Source: Catenaria anguillulae PL171 (taxonomy: Eukaryota; Blastocladiomycota; Blastocladiomycetes; Blastocladiales; Catenariaceae). Taken from it: 36,927 bases of DNA. The translations under genes were made by a program, and so were the position numbers. The notes under the pieces were generated by a model. That model saw only the letters and a list, made by a program, of their open reading frames with translations. It did not search any database and was not told the origin of the DNA. Shown piece after piece: positions 1-10,985 of the stretch. The DNA is taken from the NCBI GenBank assembly GCA_002102555.1, contig MCFL01000231.1, positions 1 to 36,927 of the forward strand, in the 5' to 3' direction. The first letter of the stretch is position 1. Every line of letters starts with the position of its first letter.

Positions 1-240
1 TGCACTGCCAGCACCTCATCGACCCGGCACCGCCGGCCCAACCGCGACGCCATACCGCCACAACGTGACCAACTTGCACTGCGCGTGCTGACCGAGGCCC
101 GCACGCAACGAAAGGCAGACTGCTCAATGCCGGATACTGCTCGCTCTGCCTCGTTTCACTGCTTGTGCACGAGAACGGCGAGTGCCCCGACACGGGCGGC
201 GCGTCTACGCGTCGTTCCGTTTGCTGTTTGATTCGTCAAG

Positions 241-844
241 GTGCCGCTGGGCTTGTCGGTGAGCGGCGAGACGGACCCCGTTGCTGTATGCCATTTACTG
301 GCGCAGGAAAACGATGAGGCCGACTCTTCGGTCGACTTACTCGCGTCGGTCCAGCTTACGGGTAAGTATCTTGGCGCAGTCGGCAGCGAGTCAAGTCGTC
401 CGTGTTTGCCGAGTGAGTGCATGCCGTGTGGAAGTGGCGGGTGGCGAACGGTTGGTTGCCGATTGTCGAAGGCGAAGAGAAGCGGCAGGCCATGGAGCAC
501 AATGTCATCATGCGCCGCGTCCGTGCCAATGTTCGGTGCAGTTGGGTTGGGTGAGCGGACGGATGCTGGAGCGCGTGCTCGTTGATAGGATTCTGCGGTT
601 GGATGCTGAGGGCGAGCAAGAGGATGACGCGGTGCCCGTCGAGTCGATTCGGGTGACGAGCCGTTCGCCAGATATGTACTTGGAGGAACTGGAAAAGGAG
701 CGGGCGCACGATTGCAATGTTGAGTGCAAATGGCCAGGCATGTGTGATGAGGCAGAAGGTTCCAGAACGGAAGCGTGGAGGACGACTTGGACGCTGGTGA
801 CGTGGTTGCTGTTTTGCGCACTGATTACGCGCTGGCACGAATAA
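241..844 (+). CDS. 3' part of an unrecognised gene, possible C-terminal membrane anchor
   Basis: Coding-looking text appears in three successive frames that can be joined by introns: exons 241-361, 418-550 and 589-844 (TAA at 842-844). A pyrimidine-rich stretch ending in AG just before 241 would be the acceptor of an upstream intron. The middle piece reads VWKWRVANGWLPIVEG and continues charged; the last piece is acidic, has SPDMYLEELEKERAHDC, and ends in one hydrophobic helix (WTLVTWLLFCALI) four residues before the stop, as in tail-anchored proteins. I do not recognise a family. Doubts: the first proposed donor is GTAAGT, a form not used by the well-supported introns of this window, and the second intron would be only 38 bases. 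The 5' part in bases 1-240 could not be assigned to a frame. Other readings, including the minus strand, are possible. Confidence 0.3.
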
Positions 845-1580
845 TGGACATGTGGCAGCAGCATATGCTTAGTCGTGTTTGCATTCTTTTTCCCGTTGTT
901 TTGTTATTTGTTGGGCACATATTCACTTTTCCCCTGCTTCACATTTTTTTCTTCGTCAACTCGATTTTTCGAGTACCAACCTGCTTGCTCTCTGATTGAT
1001 TCGTTTCCCGACGTTGAATGTATCGGATAAAGGAAACGATGGCCAATCACACCAGCATCACACTGCGATTCATGACGTGGAAATGGCTACAGACAGACAC
1101 ACAATTCTACAAAAAGACTAACGAACGCAGAAGGAAGTGGGGTTGTTGTATGGCATGCTGGCGCTTCGAACTTCGTGTTGGCTGTTTAGGGCGCAGCCTC
1201 ATACCTGTGAACGACTGGCAGCCAAGAAAGAACCTAACGGCGAGGTGACAAATAAATTTGAGACGCTTCCCATTCTTGCAACAAGAATGATGTATATATC
1301 GGGTTCATGTCCGTTCGATGTCCAATCTGCACTTTCCAGGCAACCTTTCCTGTTTCTCGTTTCACATCACCCTTCACACAGACACCATCCACATCATCAG
1401 CCCCTGTCCCTTTTGTGTCTGTTTCATCCAATGCCGGATCATGCACTTGCGGGACGATGGTCACGACCAAGTCATTTCGTTCCACCTGCATAAGTAAATC
1501 TGTCCATGAAAAGGGCGCAGGATTCCCTCCCTCAATCCCAGTTGCTGGTGACAAATTGCACAAATAGTCAATACTTCACA
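845..1580. other. Intergenic region upstream of the secreted-protein gene
   Basis: No convincing ORF on either strand. An AATAAA lies at 1251-1256 on the plus strand, and a TATATA stretch lies near 1291-1297, about 290 bases before the next start codon. The last ~250 bases before the gene are pyrimidine-rich, as expected of a fungal promoter or leader. Confidence 0.5.
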
Positions 1581-2878
1581 ATGTCCCAGAGCTTCCGACT
1601 CCTCCTCAGCCTTGCGGTCGCAGCACTGCTTCTCGCCGTTCATGGAGCCCCTCAACAACCAAGTCAGATTCCTGCTCGTACTGCCAAGTGCCAGGAGTTT
1701 CTCGATTCAATTGGCAAGGATCCGAAGTGCTTCGGGCCAGTGACGGCCGTTGTTAACGAATTTGGCAAACTTGACATGGAAACTGGCGCCAAAACGGTAC
1801 GTATGCTCCCTCTTTCAAAGCAAATAAATACTTCCGAAGCCTGTCCCCCACACGCTGACTTGTGGGACTACATGCTTGCTGCAGCTCCCCACCTACTATC
1901 GCCGATTCTTGGACGCCTACTGCAAGCGCGAGTGTAACAAGCCCCATGAAGACCTCGTCAATGCTGCTATTGGTACATACATGCGCCGATTCCCGGCCGC
2001 CGTTGTTGAAGCTCATCTCCAACTGACACTGCTTGCTTTTCAGCCAATTGCGAGGAGATCGCAAATGCATGGCGATTCATCGACTTTACGTCATCAGCTG
2101 GCAAGGATGCCCAGCAAGCCCGCGTCGACTGGGGCAGGAGTTATCGGCTGGCCGTGCGGGATTTGATGTGCATGCGCGGTATGTCTGTACTGTCCGTCCT
2201 TCTGATGAGGGCACGGAGCTGCTCTAACATTTGTGTTGCCACCGCCTACCTGACTTCGTCAATGTCATGTCCTTAGACCCAACCGACCCGTCGAAAATGT
2301 GCTCGCCCGACCTTCTCGACACTGGCCGCAAGTACCAAGTCTTCAACAACTCTGTGTTCCCCCCACCGAGCGAGCCTATTGCCGTCATGTACGGCCGTGA
2401 CGCCAACTATATGTTCCAAGCTTGGAAGGAGTCTCTCATGCAGCCCAAGCCGGAAAACCTGACCGTTGTCCCGCCTGAAGCATTCTGTACCCCTTGCCGT
2501 GCCGAGGGATTGACTCAAGCCTCTCTGCACTGGATCCAAGAGTTCACAGCCTATACCAACTCCTCGGGCTCTCAGGGCTGGCCGACTGTTGCGGAGCAAA
2601 TGAAGTTTTGGGAGGAACAGTCGAGCAAGATGAACAAGTATTGCGAGTTGCACAACATCAAGAATCCCACAAAGGTTGCCGTGTTTCGGACGGACGCCAA
2701 AGTGACGGTTGGCTTGCCTGCAAACGAGAGCAGTGTCACCGAGTCTCCGTCCAAGGGTGGTCCTGCCGGTGGCGATTCGGGAAACAAGAAGCCAGACGGC
2801 TCCTCGGGTGCCGCCATGGTCCGAGTTGGGGCGGTCGCCATGAGTGTGATTTTGATTTCGTGCGTCGCTCTGCTTTGA
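1581..2878 (+). CDS. Secreted Cys-containing protein, probably GPI-anchored
   Basis: Exons 1581-1796, 1885-1972, 2044-2178 and 2277-2878 join in frame to 346 aa; the intron donors are GTACGT, GTACAT and GTATGT, and the last intron carries a CTAAC branch site. The N-terminus is a clear signal peptide (MSQSFRLLLSLAVAALLLAVHGA). The mature part has spaced cysteines (AKCQEF, DPKCFG, YCKREC, NCEEI, LMCMRG, KMCSPD, FCTPCRAEG, KYCELH), which suggests disulfide pairing in the secretory pathway. Several NxS/T sites are present (NNS, ENLT, TNSS, NESS). The tail is Gly/Ser/Pro-rich, then ends in a hydrophobic segment (VRVGAVAMSVILISCVALL) with no cytoplasmic tail, the layout of a GPI-attachment signal. 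A single-pass membrane protein is the alternative. No family recognised; the exon structure is well supported. Confidence 0.85.
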
Positions 2879-3060
2879 GGAGGCATCATTCTTACTGTGA
2901 GATTCGTGTCCATTTCAAGAACTAGAAAGTGATTGCCTTGTAAGAATATATATCATACTTGAGCTGAAAACCAAAGACGAAGGATGAGATAGAACTAAGC
3001 AAAACACATCATTCAACAAACGCAACAAGCCCCATTTACTCAACTACTTGAGTTCTGACC
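2879..3060. other. Short convergent 3' gap
   Basis: Only about 180 bases separate the stop of the secreted-protein gene from the stop of the nucleoporin gene on the other strand, so their 3' ends probably lie very close or overlap. AT-rich, with nothing else visible. Confidence 0.6.
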
Positions 3061-6000
3061 TCACCAACCTGCCGAGGACATGAACGACGAATTGAGCCCG
3101 TTGGCCGGCAACTCCTCGCTGGCCAGCTGCTCAATCTCACGCCGGATAGCCTCGTCCACGCCCTGCGTCCGCTGCACCAACAGTGCACACTCTTCAATCT
3201 GCACACCCCACGACCGCCACGCAACCTGACCTGACTGCGACCACGCCTTCATGGCCGCCGTCAACACCTTGAGCAACTGGTTGCGGTTCTCCATGGCGGC
3301 CCGAGTCGTGCGCGCCATCAGCTCGGCCGTGACGTTGGCCATGTCCACCACCGAGGCACGTGCGGCGATGTCAACCCACCAAGTCGGGTGGTACTCGAGC
3401 TTGGGCGACGTTTGCGTCAAGTTGAGCACCACCTCGATCCACACCTCTGGGTTGTACAAGGCCGAACTGGTCGACACACTTGCCGTTGCCATGGAAACAC
3501 CACCGGCAGGGAAATCAGCCAACGCCTCGGCCGCAGACGATGCGGGTGCCACGTATCCGCCAAACGAAAACAAATCGGTTAAGGTGACCACCGCCGAGGT
3601 CAATGACTCGGTCGCCGCGGGACGCAACGCGTCAAACCACAGGTCGCGCAAGTACAGCAAATCCACTTCTCTTTCCGGCGGATTGCCAACGGCCACGAGC
3701 TGGAACGTGAGGGTCGGAAGCTGGAAATCGCTGGCAATGTGGAGCAACTCTTGCAACGGGAGCAATTCGCCATCCGTCAAGTCCCGCGCCACAGCATGTG
3801 CATGCTTGTCTCCATCCAGCATCAAGAGCGACCGGACGAGTTGACCTTGGACATGGGCGACATCGTACTCCTCGGCGATTTCTTGAATCAAGGTCGCATT
3901 CTTGGTGGCCTTGGCAACCTGCAATGCGCTCGACAAGTGCCCAATGCGATCTTCAAGTTTGTACGTGAACGATGTCGTCGAGTCGCCACCCCGGTGTTGT
4001 TGCTCGGCTTCGGTCATGGCCACTGGAATCCTCGCCAACGCAAGCAAGGTGCGCGCCGCATCGGCATACCGCCCGCGGGCCTCATAGTACCGCGCCAACA
4101 TTTCCTGCCCCTCGACGGTATCCTGCCTCTTGAGCCACTCTTCCACGTACACGGTCGACAATCCAATGAGCGCCGAGGCCTTGCCAAGCCTTTGGTACCA
4201 GTCGTACAAAGCGAAATGCCACAACAAGTCATTGCTGGCCTCGGCATGCTGGTGGACGCGCACCTGCGCATCGGTCAAAACGGTCTTGAGCTCAAACTGC
4301 TGTTGCTGCAGTTGCTGATCACCAGCTTGCACCCCACGCTCGAGGGCAGCCTGCGCCATGGCCACCTCCTGATTCAAGCGCTCAAGTGCCCCGGTTGCAA
4401 ACGCATAGCACCTGCTGCGCATCATCACGAGCCTCTCGCGCGGATCGGCCACCATGACCCCGCCCGTGGCCTCTTCGCGCACATATTGTACGGCCTCGGC
4501 ATTCGGGTCCACCTCGTTTGCGCGGCGCAGCGCCAAATCCAGAACGCCGCGCACAAACCCGACGGAAAGCATGCTTGTGCAAATATGCATGAAATGCGTA
4601 TCGTTCAACTTGCCCGCAACACGCAAGGCATTGGTGAGTGCACCGGCGAGCACGGGCGACCTTGGACTCACCACGTTGCGAGCCCACTCGTCCTTGGGAA
4701 CATTGTTGTTGGCATCGCCTGTGGTTTGCTCGTGATACATCTTGACGCTCTCGAGAACACCGGCGGCAAACACGTCCTCGACCGACAAGAGCGTCGAACA
4801 CCACTCTTGCAAGAGTGCTGCGAGCGACCCGCCCGTCGGCTGCTGCCCCTGGCCTCCGCCCGATGACGATGCACCAACGCCGTCCACAGGTGCATACTGA
4901 ATCACGAGGGTGGCAATCTGCCCGCACATTTCGCGGCCGCCGGCCGACACGGCAAAATCGCGCAGCGGCGTCGAGAGCAGGTAATCGATGACCATTTGTG
5001 GGTGACTTGTGTTGGCGGGTGCCCGCTGAATAACCTCGGGCAGCTTGTAAGCGTACAAGAGTCGGACAAATCGAACGGCCTCGAGCGCCAACTTGACTTG
5101 ATGAAACAGGCCCTGAACATACTCGCGCTCCCTGTTCCAGCAATACTCGTCGCCAGGCTGGACCGCGCTCCCCGGCCTTGGCATCGCGCCGGCACCTGCG
5201 CCGGCAAATGGCGACTCAAATAGCTCCTTGCGCTTTGGCCACTCGTCCACAAACCCGCTCAACTTTTCGAGCTTTGCCTCGATCCTCGTCAACTCACCCT
5301 CGTTCACGGCCATTTCGTATCCGAGATGCTGCGGATTCTTGCGCAGCACGGCCGCGTCCCAAATCGGCTGCAGCATGTGCCGCAGGTACATGTCGAGTCC
5401 AAGAGCGCACCCAGACACTTGCACAAGGACTTGTTGAACGGCAGCGCCCAGATCCGTGCGCTCCGCAGGCGAGCCCGGCAGCGGATGCGGCTGGCCGCCC
5501 GCATGGTGAAACATGCGCTGAATCACGTGCAGCCTTGCCGCGGGAGTCAGGGGGGTCATGCCGTACGCGGCCGAGCGCGATGCCGACGAATTCGACATGC
5601 GCGACGACGAAGAAGTCAAAGGTCCGAAACCGGCAACTCCACCGGCTTGGGTTGCAGGCGCCAAGTTGGGCGCCACGCCGCCCACATCGCCGCACGCAAG
5701 GGCAATGAGCCACGCACACACCTGAGCGCGGCCGTACGCCTGCACAAACTTGTCGGGCAACTTGTCCGCACCCATGCGCACAAGGTACGCGAGCTCGTCC
5801 AAAGGCCGGCGCTTGACAAGCACACGCAGGCCGTCCTGGTTGAGAAGCAAGAAATGGCGCGGGCGGTCTTGCTCGTCGACGGGGAACTGTGCAATGGCTG
5901 CCGCATCGAGTGCGCCGCCCGTGGTCGGGTCAATTTCAATCAGAGCCGCAGTGCGTCCGGCAATGTGCACAATATGCGCGCGCTCGAGGGCAGCAGACGC

Positions 6001-7633
6001 CGACAATGCGGACCGCGACGCAGGCATGCGTGTGAGCAGCGGCAGGTCGCGGGGAAGATCGAGGGCCGCGCCAAGGACAAGATCGGCGGGCGATGATCCC
6101 GATCCGCCAACGTCTGTGCCCGTGGCGTGGCAGGCGAGAAACACACCGCGCGCATAGTAGGCGGCGTGTGTGTTGATGGGCATGAAATTCTCGGCAACAG
6201 GATTGCGCAAATGCAAGGCATTGTTGCCTGTCGAAGCGTTGCCCAGGAAGGACGTCGCAGTTGGAATAAGGTTGTAGCGCGCGGGAGACCCAAGGGATTG
6301 TGAAATGGCCTGCGACGCGGGCGGAAGGCGCACGTGATTGACGACCACATCGATGCTCCCATCGTTCTTTTGTTGCAGCGAGCAGTAGATGCGCGTGGCG
6401 GTGGATGTGACGGCAACAAAGTGGAACGAAGTCGACTCTGAGGGCTCAATCGGGTGCAGGGAAATGACAGACGAGCCCTTGCCGAGGTAAAAGTCGCGAG
6501 AGTGGTGAATCACGTTGTTGGCAGCTTGGCGCATGAGTGAGGGCACATCGAGCATAACCCTGAAGGCGTGGACCGACTGGTTTGGGTCATCAGAGGACCG
6601 GTCCCAGAGCTTGATGAACTTGAGAGCGCCTCCGTCGTCGTCGCCGGTCGCGGAGGACAAGATGCGCGATTCATAGAGTACAATTAGGTAGCCTTGCTCG
6701 TTGTGGACAGTAAGGGACTTGATGGGACCCTGGTTGTCGAGGCGGTGGGCAATGAAGTCGGGCAAGCACTTGATGAGCATTGACTGCGTGTGGTTTGTCT
6801 TTTGCAGCTTGCGCCGGCTTGGGTCTGAGCCCGAACCGAAAATGGGAATGCGGTCGAGCAGGCGCGTGTCGGGCGTAAACGTGAGCTCGTAGACATGGCC
6901 GTCGTATCCACCCAAGAAAATACGACCTTCGCGTGTCGACGTGATGGCCGTGACACTGACGCCATCTGCGGGCACTTGCATGTCCATTTCAGACAAGCCA
7001 ACGGCAGGCGGCGATTGGAGAGACGCTGCTTTGGTGATGCGGATACAGTCCACGTGAATTTCACTGAGCGTTGCCACGACGAGCAAGTACTTGACATTGT
7101 CGACAAACAGCCCGGGAGGCGGGGTAACAAGAGCGACGGCCGTGATCAAGGTTGAGTACTCCTTTGCAAGGACACATGTGCCAGCATTACGCTCGTAATC
7201 CCACAAGTGCAGCGACCCGTCGATGGTGATCCAAGCATGGCGAATTTCTGGGAAGAGACCCATGTAAGACCGCGACCTGGCCTGATACCGGGCACGAAGG
7301 AACTCTTCAGGAAGCGGAATGTGCTTGGACTCGGCAAAGAGCGTTGTTTCGGAGATGGCCGGGTCGAGATGCGGACCAATGGCATCGTGCAAGGCACTGG
7401 GGGACCAGTAAGCCGAGGATGACAGGTTGCCTGGAAATGGATGGGGACACGGATCAGTGGGCCGCGCGATTGATGATTGGCATTGTCAAAGGCACGGCGA
7501 GGCACGAACCGGCTGCGAATGCATACGACACATCTGCGGTTTGTTGTTGCGCTTGTGTATTTGGATTGCGGGCGCCAGCAGCCCCGGCAGCGCCGCCGCC
7601 ATACGCGGGGTTTGCGTTGGTGTTGAATGCCAT
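3061..7633 (-). CDS. NUP170: Nucleoporin of the Nup155/Nup157/Nup170 family
   Basis: Two exons on the minus strand (7633-7510 and 7430-3061) give 1497 aa, close to the usual 1390-1500 aa of the family. The start is the ATG at 7633 (MAFNTNANPAYGGG); the intron donor is GTTCGT and the acceptor CAG. Family hallmarks near the N-terminus are the leader ending in IPLPEEFLRARYQ, then GLFPEIRHAWITIDGSLHLW, which matches the conserved GVFPPI-RAW-TID-W block that opens the beta-propeller of Nup155. The C-terminal two thirds is a long alpha-helical solenoid with Leu- and Ala-rich helices. These proteins are scaffold subunits of the inner ring of the nuclear pore complex, where they contact the membrane and bind Nup53/Nup93-type partners. 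The gene is divergent from the GTPase gene, with 494 bases between starts. Nothing looks broken; small Gly/Ser/Gln insertions (for example SSGGGQGQQPTGGS) are probably loops. Confidence 0.95.
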
Positions 7634-8127
7634 CGTCTCCGTAGAGCTCAAGTGATGGATGTGAAGGCGAGGTCTTGGAGCAACGGCAATGTGGAATGGA
7701 CGGATCAGGCCAACGTGACTGGGTGTGCGGCGGCTAGATCAGCGGATTGCGAAAGGTTGTGGCCGTCCCTACAGTCGGGCAGTGCAAGTGCATCGCGTGT
7801 TGCACAAATACATTTGTAGTTTCGTTTTCGTAAGTACGACATTTTGACCAGTTTAGGCCGAGGATGATCGGCATTGTCACGTGCTTGCACCTGGTGGTTC
7901 TCCGATCTGACTCGAATGCGAAACGCGTCAGAGTGTCAGTGTTCGCAAGCACTCGATGGAGGAGCAGCAAGCACCACAGCGAACGAGACGGACCACAAAG
8001 GCGCCTTCCCGGTGACCATATGCAACATGGAATGATCATTTCCTCCCTCTATGTGCAATGCCAATACCCTACATGAACACAGCACTTTCTTGATCGACCG
8101 CCAACGCACACGACTTTCCTCGCAATC
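7634..8127. promoter_or_regulatory. Divergent promoter region, nucleoporin / GBP-like GTPase
   Basis: These 494 bases lie between two divergent start codons and must hold both promoters and leaders. No ORF is supported here and I see no clear TATA box or named operator. Confidence 0.5.
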
Positions 8128-10547
8128 ATGGACACGCCGCTCATGCTCATCAACCTGTCTGGCAAGGTCTCGGACCCAAAATCGCAGTTTGTCATCAATG
8201 AGGAGGCCGCCAAAGTCATAGAGTCCATGGACGGACCAATTGGAGTCATTTCTGTTGCTGGCCTGTACCGGACTGGCAAATCTTTCATCCTTAGTGTGTC
8301 TCCTCACCATTGTCTGCGTTTGTTCCCAATGTGACGAAACCCTGACTGTGTTCATGACGACTGTGCAGATCAGCTCGCCGGGCGAACAGACGGATTCGAC
8401 ATTGGCGCCTCAATTCGTACGTTAAACTTTCGCCAGGCGCTGCGGACATGACACCCAACCGAACACATGCATATTCACTCGTATTCTATTCTCGTTCCTG
8501 TACACAGAGCCACAAACACAGGGAATCTGGATGTGGGCACTCGATAAACCCTCGCTCCGCCGCCGACGCCTGCCCGACACCATGAACATTGTGCTGCTCG
8601 ATACCGAAGGTCTCGGCTCATTCACGAAAACCGAAACACATGACGTGAAAATCTTTGCGCTAGCGGTCCTGCTCTCGTCCTACCTCATCTACAACTCGCT
8701 CGGCACCATTGACGACACGGCCATTGAAAACATGTCGCTCATTGTCAATCTCACGCGGAGCATCCGCGAAAAAGTGAGCGAATCTGACCGGCCAGGAATC
8801 GCACCCAAAGTCGACCCGGTCTCGTTGCGCCAGTTCTTTCCGAGGTTCATGTGGCTGTTGCGGGACTTTTCGCTTGAGCTCAAGATTGAAGGCCGCGACA
8901 TTTCTCAAGACGAGTACCTGGAGCATGCGCTGCGGCCACTGGAAGGTAAAGAGGCCGACATTGTGGCAAAGAACAAGGTGAGGGAGACGATCCGGTCGGT
9001 GTTTCACCAGCGCACGTGCTATACGCTCAAGCGACCCGTCGACGACGAAGATCAGTTGCAGGAGCTGGGCTCGCTGAAGCCAAGCCAGTTTCGAAAAGAT
9101 TACTTGGAGGAGGTGGAGCGGCTGATCAAGCTCATTTACCAAAATGTGCCCCCAAAGACGTTGTACGGGACAAGCTTGACAGGAGCTGGTACTTCGGCCT
9201 TTCTGAATACTCCCCTCACCCTGATATGTCTTGTCTCGACACTATCATCTAAACCTCGATTGGTCGTCCGATTGCACAGTTTTGGTTGCCATCATGAAAC
9301 AATACGTCTCGGCCATCAACTCAGGCTCGGTTCCCGTCATTTCGTCGGCCTGGGAATCTGTCCTCGCGCAAAAGACAGACATGGCCCTCGCCGATGCCAA
9401 ATCCGCCATCGCCAAATCCCTCCCGGACCCAACCGACATGGACGATCCGCTTACGCTGCTGGGTCCCACTGGTCCCGGAACACTTGCCGAGCAAAAGGGC
9501 ACGTCGGCGTTTCTGCGCGGCGCAGTTCTCCAAGCCATGTCGCCTGCCCAAATCGATACCAAGCTGGGCAAGATTCACACATATGCAGCCGAAGAAGTGG
9601 CCAGGCTGGCCACGGCAATTGTAGACGCCAATGAGCGCACCAACACCGAAGCAGCAACACGTGCCGCGAGGGTTGCGCAGAAGGCAATTGACGAGGCCGA
9701 CTCGATTGACGCCGTGAAAGCCGCGAGCGATTTAGGGGAGCAAGAGTTTGCCTCTGCTGGTGCACGGGGCCGAGGCAAGGAGGCTGCGCTGCATCAAGTC
9801 GGTTGGACGTCAATGGTGCTTGCTGGGGCAGGGCAGGTGGCTGCGGCTGAGGCGAGCCGCTTGAGCAAGGAAATGCAGGAGCAGTTTGAGGAAGAGATGG
9901 GCAAAGCTAAGAAGGAGTATGCAACGTTGCAAGAGCTATACCAGAGCGTCGACAAGGAGTGGCAAAAAGAACAGGCAAATGCCAAGTCGTTGAGGGAGCA
10001 GGCGACCGAGCTTCGTACGTTGTTCTCATTCGATGTTCGACTCGTTTGACGAAACGACTCACCTGTTTACTGCTTCTGTGTATCAGGATACGAGATCATG
10101 GGCCACCAAAAGACCATCAAGTCACTTGAAACCGATCTGGCTGACTTGGCAGCCGCCAACGCCGACTTGACCCAAAAGCTCGCCGACCTCGACGAAAAGC
10201 ACGCAAAGGAGCACAAGGCGCGTACGCGCCTCGAGGCTGAGCTCGAAGCCATGACGGCCAAGCAGGAAGCAACCGAAAAGGCTCGCGCAGAGCTCGAGGA
10301 CAAGCTCAAGGACGCCGACTCGGGCATGGGCCAGGTGTCTGCTGAGCGCGAGGAGCTGATGCGCGAGCTCGATTCGCGGCAAGAGCAGATTGAGGCCATG
10401 CGTGGTGAGCTTGAGCAGGCATATGCCATGGTGGACAAGGCAAAGGAAGAGACGGAAGCAAAAGTCAAGCAAGTCAAGGAGGAGGCGGATAAGAAGTTGA
10501 AGCAGGAGTTGAGCGAGGCGGGCGGCTGCAATTGCACCATCATGTGA
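8128..10547 (+). CDS. Guanylate-binding protein-like large GTPase with C-terminal CaaX box
   Basis: Five exons (8128-8293, 8369-8416, 8508-9188, 9280-10014, 10087-10547) give 696 aa. The order is that of GBPs: P-loop GLYRTGKS at residues 45-52, the LAGRTDGFDIGASI segment with PQTQGIWMW after it (switch I), DTEGLG (G3), and the GBP-specific RD motif in WLLRDFSLEL. The helical domain follows with the family's PPKTLYGTSLTGA and MKQYVSAINSG-VPVISSAWE blocks, then about 250 residues of Glu/Lys/Ala-rich coiled coil. The protein ends GGCNCTIM: a CaaX box (Cys-Thr-Ile-Met) whose final Met favours farnesylation, with another Cys two residues before. Animal GBP1 ends similarly in CTIS. Dynamin-like GBPs hydrolyse GTP, dimerise and remodel or coat membranes; membrane attachment through the lipid is expected here. 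Exon joins are fixed by the conserved blocks, so the model is strong. An atlastin is unlikely because there are no transmembrane helices. Confidence 0.93.
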
Positions 10548-10985
10548 GCCGTGCCACTCACTCTGCCAGGTTCCCGTTGCGTTGACAGTCACACTCCAGT
10601 TGTTGGAAGTGTTTTTGTGTGTACATTTGCTCACCCACTACAATAATACACAATCCTCCGTATAACTGCGTGTATTCTTCTACTTGTCATGCTGAGGTAG
10701 CTTATGTACGTCGAAAGAAAGCAACCGACATTATTGAAGAAACAGGCAAGCGTAAACACACAAACAAAAGAAAAGAAGAACGGAAGCCACACTCGAAACA
10801 TGAAGACGGGATGGATTCTAATCTCCATCGTGATGAAATGGCGCAAGTTTATACACAACAACAATAAAAAAGAGCGGACGGTAAACATCTGAAAAGGATG
10901 GGCGACGGAGAAAGGACTGGGAGGGAGAGATACACAAAAGTATGAAGGAAATCAGCAACGTCGGGAAACCAAAGAGCCAGCGGGT
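10548..10985. other. Convergent 3' region, GBP-like GTPase / G-alpha
   Basis: AT-rich 438 bases between two stop codons on opposite strands. An AATAAA on the plus strand at 10863-10868 is a possible poly(A) signal of the GTPase gene. No coding sequence seen. Confidence 0.5.

Noticed and set aside
3739-4866. Plus-strand open frame of 375 codons opposite the nucleoporin
   Set aside because: It is the antisense shadow of the clearly conserved Nup155/170 coding sequence.
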